This document shows, piece by piece, positions 1 through 7,288 of a DNA stretch of 43,960 nt. Source of the DNA: Phascolarctobacterium sp. GTDB lineage: Bacteria; Bacillota; Negativicutes; Acidaminococcales; Acidaminococcaceae. Under the pieces are notes generated by a model that saw only the letters and a program-made list of their open reading frames with translations, was not told where the DNA came from and did not search any database. Location of the stretch: contig JAUNOC010000008.1 of the NCBI GenBank assembly GCA_030531205.1, positions 36,941 through 80,900 on the forward strand. The letters run 5' to 3'. Numbering within the stretch: position 1 is the first letter of the stretch; the number at the start of each line of letters is the position of its first letter. Position numbers and translations under genes: made by a program.

Positions 1-1
1 T

Positions 2-1099
2 ATTATACCATACCAAGAACCAACAGGGAATTACAACCGAAAAACAAGGACTAAAACAAGGGCAGATATTATACCATACCAAGAACCAACAGGGAATTAC
101 AACAAATAAGAGCTAATCACACCTATTGTAACAATTATACCATACCAAGAACCAACAGGGAATTACAACCTTTTGTGCTTGCTGTGGCAATTATATCCCA
201 ATTATACCATACCAAGAACCAACAGGGAATTACAACGAACTGGTTGTCCTGTACTTTGTGCCTTTGATTATACCATACCAAGAACCAACAGGGAATTACA
301 ACCTTTTTGCACAAGAGCCACTATATCTCTTATATTATACCATACCAAGAACCAACAGGGAATTACAACTTCTCATCATCGGAATTTATGCCGTTCCGGA
401 TTATACCATACCAAGAACCAACAGGGAATTACAACATAACTTCACGAACACCGTCACTATCTATAAAATTATACCATACCAAGAACCAACAGGGAATTAC
501 AACGATAGTATCAAAATTAAGGTTAATATGTTCATTATACCATACCAAGAACCAACAGGGAATTACAACAATCAATTAGCTGCTATTAAGAGTATGTCTA
601 TTATACCATACCAAGAACCAACAGGGAATTACAACCATATTCGCCGCAAGTAAAAGCCCTGTGCCAATTATACCATACCAAGAACCAACAGGGAATTACA
701 ACTATTGGTGAATCCGTCCAATGTCTTTTTAGATTATACCATACCAAGAACCAACAGGGAATTACAACCTGTTTTATCTCATATTGGAATGCAAGCAAAT
801 TATACCATACCAAGAACCAACAGGGAATTACAACCTCTAATTTCTTTAAAACATAACGGGAAACATTATACCATACCAAGAACCAACAGGGAATTACAAC
901 TTGTTGGTGATGCCTGTTTTTCTGTGCAACATTATACCATACCAAGAACCAACAGGGAATTACAACCGGCTTTGTTCTATGCGGAACAAACAAAACATTA
1001 TACCATACCAAGAACCAACAGGGAATTACAACCGAGCGGGCTTAGCTATGTTCCGTTTGTGGAATTATACCATACCAAGAACCAACAGGGAAAGTATTA
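2..1099 (-). CRISPR. CRISPR array, type II-C-like, truncated at left window edge
   Basis: There are 17 copies of a 36-bp repeat, starting at 2, 68, 134, 201, 267, 334, 400, 468, 534, 600, 667, 733, 799, 865, 931, 997 and 1064. They are separated by 16 unique spacers of 30-32 bp. Read on the minus strand the repeat begins GTTGTAATTCCC and ends GTATGGTATAAT. These are the features of type II-C repeats such as those of Neisseria and Campylobacter, whose repeats start GTTGTA and carry a promoter at the 3' end. The last copy (1064-1099) matches for 29 bp and then diverges over its final 7 bp, so it marks the end of the array. The array continues beyond base 1. No cas gene or tracrRNA anti-repeat is visible, so the type is inferred from the repeat alone. 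The minus strand is chosen because the embedded promoters point that way. Confidence 0.96.
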
Positions 1100-1104
1100 T
1101 TTAG

Positions 1105-1146
1105 TGAAAATTCCGTAATTTTACCGGTAAAATTACGGAATTTTCA
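1105..1146. repeat. 42-bp perfect palindrome next to the CRISPR end
   Basis: Two 21-bp arms meet at 1125/1126 without a mismatch; the left arm starts TGAAAATTCCGTAA and the right arm is its exact complement. It begins 5 bp after the degenerate terminal repeat. As RNA it would form a long hairpin, but neither strand has a strong T-run after it. It could be a bidirectional terminator insulating the array, or a protein-binding or recombination site. Confidence 0.85.
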
Positions 1147-1212
1147 TGTGTTGAAAAAAATTTAAGTCAGGGCAAAATATAATGTGTAATGAGTAATTAG
1201 TAATGAGTAATT

Positions 1213-1340
1213 ATGGTAGAATGTTCCAATGATTATATAAACCCTTTTGCCTCGCTTCGCTCGGCATTTCCCCCCAAATGGGGGCAACGAGGGTACGCTT
1301 TCAGCGGACTTTTTTTATTCTAATCACAGGAACGTATTAC
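1213..1340. repeat. Intergenic repeat element E1 with inverted ends
   Basis: The left end at 1213-1237 starts ATGGTAGAATGTTCC and ends GATTATA. The right end at 1316-1340 is an imperfect reverse complement of it (TAATCACAGGAACGTATTAC). The interior holds a hairpin-prone stretch (CCCCCCAAATGGGGG) and the sequence CAGCGGACTTTTTT that precedes other right ends. No open reading frame is present. A second right end follows at 1453-1479, preceded by a similar GCGCGGACTTTTTT, so 1341-1479 is probably a partial copy. This resembles a MITE-like non-coding element; mobility is inferred, not shown. Confidence 0.65.
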
Positions 1341-1697
1341 ATTCATTGTGAATTGTGCATTTTGAATTGTGAATTATAGCGCCAAGTTTCCCCACACCCT
1401 TTAATTCCCTCTCCCCAAGGAGAGGGTCAGTTTGCATTGCGCGGACTTTTTTATTCTAATCAAAGGAACATATTACCATAACTTTAAGCTTTAAGATTTT
1501 AACTTTTAACTAAAATTCCCCCTATATATACAAGACCAAAAAAATCGGCAAATGGTAGGTATTGAGATAAAATTAGTAATGAGTAATTAGTAATTAGTAA
1601 TTGTGGTAGGATGTTCCTGTGATTATATTTTAGGTGTTAGGTATCAGGTGTCAGCAGTTTCACAGTCCTAATTTCTCATTGCAATCGGTTTTACCTA

Positions 1698-1736
1698 TAA
1701 AGTTGTATCACTTTTTGAAGAAGTGATACAACTTTA
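1698..1736. repeat. 16-bp-stem hairpin, family H1 copy a
   Basis: A perfect 16-bp stem (left arm starts TAAAGTTGTATC) encloses the 7-base loop TTTGAAG. Two other hairpins in the window, at 37402-37440 and 43441-43481, share the AAAGTT outer arm and a similar loop but differ in mid-stem while staying complementary. Confidence 0.75.
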
Positions 1737-1811
1737 GGGATTAAAACAAATCTGCTGAATATAAAATCGCTCTCAGTAAAAAAAACACAGCGAAAACTGA
1801 CATAATATCTC

Positions 1812-1843
1812 AAAAATCTGACTTGATATTAAGTCAGATTTTT
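1812..1843 (+). terminator. Hairpin with T-run, family H2 copy a
   Basis: A 13-bp perfect stem (AAAAATCTGACTT with its complement) has a 6-base loop and ends in a T-run on both strands, so it has the form of a bidirectional terminator. A related hairpin lies at 43619-43651. No gene ends here, so it is more likely part of the repeat element. Confidence 0.5.
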
Positions 1844-2109
1844 CTAATATCATGTCAGAAACAGGTTATAACTTTTTGTTTGGCAGATAAGTTCTCAATC
1901 TTCAGTCGCCCACCCGAATAAACTTATCAGCGACAGCTCCTTCACCAAGGTGGCTTAAGTTCGCTTTCAGCGGATGCTTGCCCTCTTTGCAAAGAGAGTG
2001 GATTGCCTAAGGGAACATAGAAGGGCAAGATGGGTGATTTTTATTTTAATCAACGGAACTAATTACCATAACTTTAAGTTTTAAGATTTTAACTTTTAAT
2101 TTTCTCCAC

Positions 2110-2138
2110 TTATCAAAACCCATTATGTAATGTATAAT
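2110..2138 (+). promoter_or_regulatory. Probable promoter of the MBL-fold gene
   Basis: TTATCA (2110-2115) and TATAAT (2133-2138) are separated by 17 bp. The start codon lies 30 bp downstream behind the ribosome site AAAGGAGAGG. Confidence 0.5.
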
Positions 2139-2168
2139 AAATAAAACAAAATTCAAAGGAGAGGGAAA

Positions 2169-2990
2169 ATGAAACTGACGGTGCTTTTGGATAACAATAC
2201 TTATACAGGACAATATTATTTAGGTGAGCCGGGGCTTTGTTACTACATTGAAGAAGGCAATTTGACCATGCTTCTTGATACTGGTTACAGTGATGCCTTT
2301 TTGAAAAATGCCCCGAAACTGGGTTGTGATTTAAGCAAGGTTCAGAAAATTGCTTTGAGTCACGGACATAATGACCATACGGGCGGTTTGGTCTATATGG
2401 CAAAGACCATGAATATCAGTGGGGTGGAAGTGCTTGCCCACCCGGAGGCCTTTCTGCCAAAACGGAATGACAATGGGCGGATGTTCGGTTCCCCTTTGAG
2501 TGAGGATGAGTTGGACAAACTTACCTGTTTAGAACTGAGTACGGAACCCGTGTGGCTTACGGATAAATTGGTTTGGTTAGGGGAAATACCAAGAGTACAC
2601 GAATGGGAAAAAAATTTAACTATCGGGGAAGCAGCGGACAGCGAGGACGGAGAGGAGTGGCACCGGGACAGCGTGCCGGATGATTCTGCTCTGGCATTGA
2701 AAACGGACAAGGGGGTGTTTGTGATTACGGGTTGCAGTCATTCCGGCATTTGTAACATCATCACCCGGGCATTGGAAGTGTGTAACGACCAGCGGCTTTA
2801 CGGAGTAATGGGAGGAATGCACCTCACCAGTTTGGATGAGCGTTCTGAAAAAGCCATTGCCTTTATGGAACATTTACATCCCACAATACTTTATCCTGCC
2901 CATTGCACCTGCTTTGAGGTACGGGCGGAAATGGTGAAACGGGGGTTGCCCGTAGGTGTGGTTGCGGTAGGAATGAAATTGGAAATCTAA
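2169..2990 (+). CDS. MBL-fold metallohydrolase, COG1237-like
   Basis: The 273-residue protein carries the metallo-beta-lactamase signature SHGHNDHTGG at residues 64-73, with the H-x-H-x-D-H metal ligands H65, H67, D69 and H70. Further probable ligands are H191 in TGCSHSGICN, H218 in GGMHL and H245 in YPAHCT. This pattern fits the branch annotated as 7,8-dihydropterin-6-yl-methyl-4-(ribofuranosyl)aminobenzene 5'-phosphate synthase-like proteins, although most bacterial members have no proven substrate. There is no signal peptide, so it is probably cytoplasmic. The start is set by AAAGGAGAGG 6 bp upstream. It is a single-gene unit, converging with the metallopeptidase gene and separated from it by a shared terminator. 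The fold is certain; the substrate is unknown. Confidence 0.85.
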   Translation: MKLTVLLDNNTYTGQYYLGEPGLCYYIEEGNLTMLLDTGYSDAFLKNAPKLGCDLSKVQKIALSHGHNDHTGGLVYMAKTMNISGVEVLAHPEAFLPKRNDNGRMFGSPLSEDELDKLTCLELSTEPVWLTDKLVWLGEIPRVHEWEKNLTIGEAADSEDGEEWHRDSVPDDSALALKTDKGVFVITGCSHSGICNIITRALEVCNDQRLYGVMGGMHLTSLDERSEKAIAFMEHLHPTILYPAHCTCFEVRAEMVKRGLPVGVVAVGMKLEI

Positions 2991-2992
2991 TA

Positions 2993-3030
2993 AAAAAGGA
3001 GAGCAAATCAAGTTATTTACTCTCCTTTTT
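2993..3030. terminator. Bidirectional terminator between convergent genes
   Basis: AAAAAGGAGAG pairs with CTCTCCTTTTT around a 16-base loop that can itself partly pair. T-runs occur on both strands. The stop codon of the minus-strand gene (3029-3031) falls inside it. Confidence 0.8.
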
Positions 3031-3613
3031 ATTTTATAATTATTTGTTTTTGATGTATGCCACTGGCTTTCAGTTTGCGTAAATAATAATCTCCGTGTTG
3101 ATGCAACCACTTGTGCCGTTCGTAATAGTCGGGCATTACCCGTAAAATTTCCGTATAGAATTTTTGGGAATGGTTCATTTGCAATCTGTGGCAGAGTTCG
3201 TGAACCACGATGCTGTCTATTATTTCCGGTGGGCAGAGCATTAAAAGGCAGTTAAAAGTAAGTTTGCCCTTGCTAGTACAACTGCCATAGTTGTGTACCA
3301 TATTGCGGATGGCAAGTTTGGTGTAACTGACACCGATAATGGTCGCCCATTTCGCAACTCTTTGAGGAATGTCATTTACCGCCAAGTGAAAAAGGTTCTC
3401 AATTTCTTCAAGGGTAAATTTGTCGTTGGCAAATTGTGCTTTTGCCTGTAACTGTTTTTCAATCCAGTCCAAGTGTTGGGCGGCAAAGTCACGCAAAACT
3501 TTCTCGCTGACGGAATAGGGGGCTTTAAGCAACACTTGCCCGTCATCGGTAACTTTCAATGTATATGTTCTTCGTCTTTCCCGAATAATGGGAATGGAAT
3601 TTAAGTTAAACAT
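3029..3613 (-). CDS. YgjP-like zinc metallopeptidase (SprT/DUF45 type)
   Basis: The 194-residue protein has the zinc-peptidase motif HELCH at residues 138-142 and a third likely ligand in NHSQKFY (H148). The preceding block YGSCTSKGKLTFN and LCPPEIIDSIVVHEL match the layout of the YgjP/DUF45 family (normally R-W-G-S-C-s, then P-x-x-vidYVvvHELcH). The N-terminal half has the family's usual beta-rich region. There is no signal peptide or membrane segment. Family members are putative metal-dependent hydrolases, often found near restriction or repair genes, but no such neighbour is present here. The substrate is unknown. Repeat element E3 begins about 80 bp upstream of the start. Confidence 0.85.
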   Translation of the reverse strand: MFNLNSIPIIRERRRTYTLKVTDDGQVLLKAPYSVSEKVLRDFAAQHLDWIEKQLQAKAQFANDKFTLEEIENLFHLAVNDIPQRVAKWATIIGVSYTKLAIRNMVHNYGSCTSKGKLTFNCLLMLCPPEIIDSIVVHELCHRLQMNHSQKFYTEILRVMPDYYERHKWLHQHGDYYLRKLKASGIHQKQIIIK

Positions 3614-3692
3614 AGTTATAAATAGGGATTAGGGGTGAAAGGATGAAGGGGTGAAAATATAAGGCGTAGAGCGTAGGGCATAAGGCGTAGGG

Positions 3693-3920
3693 ATGGTAGG
3701 ATGTTCCGTTGATTATAGCAATGGTTAGTGCTACGTTAAGTTTAGTTTTTCAGTTGTAGAGAGCGACCCACCCCGTCAATCTACTTATGTTCCTAACGAT
3801 TGCCACCCCGCCCACGCCTGGGCGGGAAAAATAGTCAGCATAGTGCGGCCTTTTCCTGAATCCTGATTCCTAAATCCTAAATCCTTTGCCCTTATTTTAA
3901 TCAACGGAACTATTTACCAT
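3693..3920. repeat. Intergenic repeat element E3 with matched ends
   Basis: The left end (3693-3717, ATGGTAGGATGTTCCGTTGATTATA in form) and right end (3894-3920) are inverted copies. Both carry the variant GTTGATT where other copies carry TGTGATT. The interior holds an inverted version of module M2 (CCCCGTCAATC...TATGTTCCTAACGATTGCC) and a GC-rich hairpin at 3807-3826 (CCCGCCCA/TGGGCGGG). The element fills the gap between two minus-strand genes and stops 27 bp short of the transporter stop codon. Nothing coding is seen in 3614-3946. Confidence 0.65.
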
Positions 3921-3946
3921 AATTTTTCATTTTTAACTTTTAATTT

Positions 3947-5071
3947 TTAATTTCTCAAAACCAGCCATCCGTACGAACACAAGCCAATCAAGAGCAACCC
4001 TGCAAAATTATAGAATGAAAAACTTTGTAAAAAAGTGAAACTCAATGAGGGATAATCTTTCGTAAAGAATTTGTAACTGATGACCGAAGCCATAGAGGCA
4101 ATCAATGTTCCCAAGCCACCGACATTCACACCTACAAGCAAAGCATCCGCCTGATTTGTCAGTCCTGCCAAGAGCATGGCTGCCGGTACATTGCTGATAA
4201 ATTGGGATGTTAGGAATGCTGCCACATAAGTACCTGCCATAGTTCCCAAAAGAGAATTTTTCAAATAAATTACAAATTCCGTATGTTGAATATTACCAAT
4301 GAAAATAAAGAATCCCACAAAGGTCAGGAGCAGTCCGTAGTCCACTTGCAACAGCAGCCGCCAGTTCACCATTCCACACACAACCGCAGTTATTCCCAAA
4401 ACCAGCCATTTGTCAATATAATGCAAAACACCGGCTATATTTAGGGCTAACAGTACCAAGTATAAAATTGTTAAACTGCGTTGGGGACGGGGCATGGAGC
4501 CCAAATCAAACTCTACCGCCACATCCCTTGTCCGCCAAACTAAAAGGGCAATATAGACCACACTCATCAGCACGGGTACGGACATAACCGTTAAAAATCT
4601 TTCCGCCGTATAACCGTAGTGGGTGAATAAAAACAAGTTTTGCGGGTTGCCTTGTGGGGTCAGCATACTGCCTAAATTTGCGGCCAAAGTCATAAGTACA
4701 ATGGGACGCACCATATCCAGTTTTACCGCTTTGCCAATAATTAAAGCCAAGGGTACAAAGGTAATCAAAGCCACATCGTTGGTTACGAACATGGAAGCAA
4801 CAAAGGTTATCCCCACCAAGACCCAAGTGACGGAGCGAAAACTGCCACAGGGCTTCAAAAGTTCCAATGCCAGCCAATCTAAAAATTGGATGCTTTTCAA
4901 ACCGCACACCACTAACATTAAACTAAAAAGCACCCCCAGTACATTGAAGTCAATGGAGTGCCAGTCGGGCCTGTTATAAAAAGATGAAATTATTGCTAAA
5001 AGCAGTGCTACAACAAGCACTGCTTCGCTTTTCAGAATTGCTGTTAAATCGGCAAAAGAAAAATTTTTCAT
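3947..5071 (-). CDS. ArsB/NhaD/CitM-type anion permease
   Basis: This 374-residue, very hydrophobic protein has about 10-11 membrane segments. It contains the family's two related half-motifs: SMFVTNDVALITFVPLAL in the first half and FISNVPAAMLLAGL in the second, plus the re-entrant segment LAANLGSMLTPQGNPQN. This is the ion-transporter superfamily that includes ArsB, NhaD and SLC13 carriers; the exact substrate (arsenite, Na+/H+ or a dicarboxylate) cannot be read from sequence. No arsR, arsC or arsA neighbour exists, which argues mildly against arsenic. The start is placed at MKNFSFADL, because its ATG overlaps the TGA of the upstream MATE gene by 4 bp. A longer frame reaching to 5209 would lie wholly inside that gene. 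The two genes are probably co-transcribed and translationally coupled. Confidence 0.85.
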   Translation of the reverse strand: MKNFSFADLTAILKSEAVLVVALLLAIISSFYNRPDWHSIDFNVLGVLFSLMLVVCGLKSIQFLDWLALELLKPCGSFRSVTWVLVGITFVASMFVTNDVALITFVPLALIIGKAVKLDMVRPIVLMTLAANLGSMLTPQGNPQNLFLFTHYGYTAERFLTVMSVPVLMSVVYIALLVWRTRDVAVEFDLGSMPRPQRSLTILYLVLLALNIAGVLHYIDKWLVLGITAVVCGMVNWRLLLQVDYGLLLTFVGFFIFIGNIQHTEFVIYLKNSLLGTMAGTYVAAFLTSQFISNVPAAMLLAGLTNQADALLVGVNVGGLGTLIASMASVISYKFFTKDYPSLSFTFLQSFSFYNFAGLLLIGLCSYGWLVLRN

Positions 5072-6399
5072 TGCTTTTTGTCCAAAATACGAATGAAATA
5101 AAAGTAGCAGGCGGCAAACAGGGAACTGGAACTGAACCAGCTGATAGGTTCTGCCAGACACACGCCCACAAAGCCAACAATGGGTGCCAGGAAAATAGCA
5201 CTGCCGCAACGGGCAAATAACTCCAACACCGCACCGCAGATAGGAACCATAGAGAATCCCATACCCTGCAAAGTGTTACGGTAAATAAAGATTTGCCCCA
5301 AGAAGAAATAGAAAGGAATACTGTAATGAAAATAAGTGTGGGCAGAAGCCATAACTTCCGGCGTAGGATTGTCCAAGAAAATCATTACAATATTTTCGCC
5401 AAAAGTAATGATTAGCACTGTGGCAACAATGGCATAGGCAAGTGAGCATAAACTCATTTTCTTTACGCCTTCACGAATACGGAAAAATTTTCTTGCTCCA
5501 TAATTTTGGGCAGCGAACACCGCCATTGCCAGCCCTGCACTCACCATTGGCTGAGTACAAATTTGTTCTATCCTGATGGCGGCGGTGAACCCCGCAATAG
5601 TTTCAGGGCCAAAGCCGTTGGTAACACTTTGCATTACCAAAATGCCAACACCCAAAACAGAAAAATGCCCCGCCATTGGCAATCCCGTCCGTATGTGAGC
5701 CACAATTTCTTCCCGTGCAAAAACAAAATCCTTGCTGCTCAAATGAAGTTCCGGCAGATAGCGCCAAATCCAACTAACACAGAAAAGAGCAGAAATACTT
5801 TGGGCAATGACCAGTGCTCTGGCACAGCCGGGGATGCCTAATTGTAAAGGCCCTACAAAAGTGATTGCCAAACCTATATTTAAAAGTGTGGAAATAATCA
5901 AAGCATAAAGCGGTGTCTTGCTATCCCCCAAAGCACGGAGAATGGCTGATAACAGGTTATACGCCATCATAGCATAGAGGCCGTTAATAACAATCATAAT
6001 GTAACTTCTGCCGTTCTCATAAATATCCGGCGGCACATTCATCATTTTCAGTAAGGGGTCAATAATGAAATTGAAAAATACAATCATGATTGTTGTAATA
6101 ACCACGCTCAAAATAATACTTGTAGCAAAGGAACGGCGGACTCCCTCCATATCATCCGCCCCGAAGCGTTGCCCCGTGATAACGGAAAAACCGCTTGCAA
6201 GACCAAAGGTAACAAAGATAGTCAAAATAAAAATAGGCGCAGTAGCACCCACTGCCGCTAAAGCATTCATACCCAGCATTTGACCGACAATAATAATATC
6301 GCTGATGTTATACAGTTGTTGAAATAAGTTGCCGATGAGCAGGGGCACCATAAAAGGGAAAATTAATTTCAGGGGGGCCCCTTCTGTCATATTCTTCAT
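5068..6399 (-). CDS. MATE family multidrug/metabolite exporter
   Basis: The 443-residue protein has 12 predicted membrane segments in two homologous halves, the standard MATE architecture. The N-terminal block PFMVPLLIGNLFQQLYNISD followed by IIVGQMLGMNALAAVGAT is highly characteristic of the NorM/DinF/YdhE-like exporters, which use H+ or Na+ gradients to expel cationic compounds. The start ATG is preceded by GAGGAAG at 6 bp on the minus strand. An alternative ATG three codons in (MTEGAP) is possible. It overlaps the downstream anion permease by ATGA, forming a two-gene operon. The upstream region contains one copy of a 41-bp direct repeat. Substrate unknown. Confidence 0.93.
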   Translation of the reverse strand: MKNMTEGAPLKLIFPFMVPLLIGNLFQQLYNISDIIIVGQMLGMNALAAVGATAPIFILTIFVTFGLASGFSVITGQRFGADDMEGVRRSFATSIILSVVITTIMIVFFNFIIDPLLKMMNVPPDIYENGRSYIMIVINGLYAMMAYNLLSAILRALGDSKTPLYALIISTLLNIGLAITFVGPLQLGIPGCARALVIAQSISALFCVSWIWRYLPELHLSSKDFVFAREEIVAHIRTGLPMAGHFSVLGVGILVMQSVTNGFGPETIAGFTAAIRIEQICTQPMVSAGLAMAVFAAQNYGARKFFRIREGVKKMSLCSLAYAIVATVLIITFGENIVMIFLDNPTPEVMASAHTYFHYSIPFYFFLGQIFIYRNTLQGMGFSMVPICGAVLELFARCGSAIFLAPIVGFVGVCLAEPISWFSSSSLFAACYFYFIRILDKKQ

Positions 6400-6406
6400 T
6401 TCTTCC

Positions 6407-6570
6407 TCGCTAAAATGGCTTTATACTTTGTTACTGCGGAATAATTTTGACCTCGATGACCTTTAGGTCTATCTCGTCCAAAATTTTCCTTGTTCCTCGT
6501 CTAAAACCATTTTTTCTTCGGAATATTCTTCGCTAAAATGATTTTATACTTTGTCACTGCGGAACAATTT
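6407..6570. repeat. 41-bp direct repeat pair in the MATE-DedA gap
   Basis: Copies at 6407-6447 and 6530-6570 match at 37 of 41 positions (TCGCTAAAATG...ACTGCGGAA.AATTT). Between them lies a small inverted repeat GACCTTTAGGTC. On the minus strand each copy contains AGTATAAA, which could serve as a -10 for the MATE gene. The second copy ends inside the DedA stop codon. Confidence 0.6.
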
Positions 6571-7210
6571 AATTTCTTGTGTTTCTAAAAAATTCTATTG
6601 TAACGGGTAATACGCTTACCACAATAATACCTAAAGTAACTAAAGAAAAGTTTTGTTTAATAATGGGTATATTACCAAAGAAATACCCGCCGCCCACGAA
6701 GAGCGCCACCCAGACCACCGCTCCCACCACATTGTAACGGGCAAAAGTCAGATAGTGCATCTTGCCGATGCCTGCCACAAAGGGGGCAAAAGTACGCACA
6801 ATGGGAACAAAACGTGCCAAGAAAATGGCCTTATGTCCGTGCTTGGCATAGAAGTTTTGCGCCTTGTCAATATGTTCCTGTTTCACAAAACCATGAGTAA
6901 TTTTCACCAAGTTCAAACCCACATGTTTGCCAATCTCATAATTGGTGGCATCCCCGATAATACTTGCCACAAGAAAAATAAAAGTAATCGTAACAATATT
7001 CATACCCTCAGGACTGGCGGCAGCAAGTGCACCGCAAGCGAAAAGCAAAGAATCACCGGGCAGGAAAGGTGTTACCACCAATCCCGTTTCGCAGAAAACT
7101 ACCAAAAATAAAATTGCATATATATAGTTGCCATAATCCGCCATAATCAAAGGAAGATGCTGGTCTAAATGCAAAAGCATCTCCAATATGACGCTAAAAG
7201 TTGACTCCAT
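6569..7210 (-). CDS. DedA family membrane protein
   Basis: The 213-residue protein has about five membrane segments. The DedA (SNARE-associated, VTT domain) signature is clear: E41 in FCETGLVVTPFLPGDSLLF with D53, the G-D-A-T-N-Y-E-I-G-K stretch around residues 86-95, and the paired arginines R133 and R139 in FLARFVPIVRTFAPFVAG. Family members are proton-dependent membrane proteins; several have been shown to scramble or recycle lipid carriers such as undecaprenyl phosphate. The ATG at 7210 is preferred over the one at 7222, because 7222 abuts the -10 box (7223-7228) and would lie upstream of the transcript start. The mRNA leader would then be only about 5 bases. Divergent from map. Confidence 0.9.
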   Translation of the reverse strand: MESTFSVILEMLLHLDQHLPLIMADYGNYIYAILFLVVFCETGLVVTPFLPGDSLLFACGALAAASPEGMNIVTITFIFLVASIIGDATNYEIGKHVGLNLVKITHGFVKQEHIDKAQNFYAKHGHKAIFLARFVPIVRTFAPFVAGIGKMHYLTFARYNVVGAVVWVALFVGGGYFFGNIPIIKQNFSLVTLGIIVVSVLPVTIEFFRNTRN

Positions 7211-7222
7211 AATGTGAAACAT

Positions 7223-7255
7223 ATTATAGCAAATTACAATAATTTTTGCTATAAT
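7223..7255. promoter_or_regulatory. Symmetric divergent promoter pair for dedA-type gene and map
   Basis: TATAAT occurs on the minus strand at 7223-7228 and on the plus strand at 7250-7255, each preceded by TGC (extended -10 in form). The two face outward as an 11-bp inverted repeat, ATTATAGCAAA and TTTGCTATAAT, nine bp apart. Clear -35 boxes are absent. Confidence 0.6.
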
Positions 7256-7288
7256 ATTAAAGCTATTTTGAAACTGCGAGGAGAAAGT

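Larger units (their letters stand above)
1603..2069. repeat. Intergenic repeat element E2, composite
   Basis: The left end is at 1603-1627 (GTGGTAGGATGTTCC...GATTATA) and the right end at 2043-2069 (ATTTTAATCAACGGAAC...ACCAT). Inside are two hairpins (1698-1736 and 1812-1843), then module M1 (1883-1974, containing CAGTCGCCCACC and CCTTCACCAAGG) and module M2 (1978-2040, containing GGAACATAGAAGGGCAAG). The same modules recur at 43149-43315 in the opposite order. AT-rich strings such as TAATTAGTAATGAG and TTTTAACTTTTAA flank it, as they do other copies. No gene is visible in this block. Confidence 0.65.

Noticed and set aside
173-1118. Several open frames with repeated YTIPRTNRELQ-like or IIPYQEPTGNYN-like peptides
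   Set aside because: They are translations of the CRISPR repeat and change frame whenever a spacer is not 30 bp long; they are not genes.
1-2168. tracrRNA or cas genes near the array
   Set aside because: No partial anti-repeat outside the array and no cas-like reading frame are visible. The palindrome at 1105 does not match the repeat.
2113-2403. Minus-strand frame opposite the MBL-fold gene
   Set aside because: It is a shadow frame without a ribosome site or family resemblance.
5072-5209. N-terminal extension of the anion permease to 420 residues
   Set aside because: The extra 46 codons lie wholly inside the MATE gene in another frame. The ATGA overlap at 5068-5071 with start MKNFSF is the natural start.
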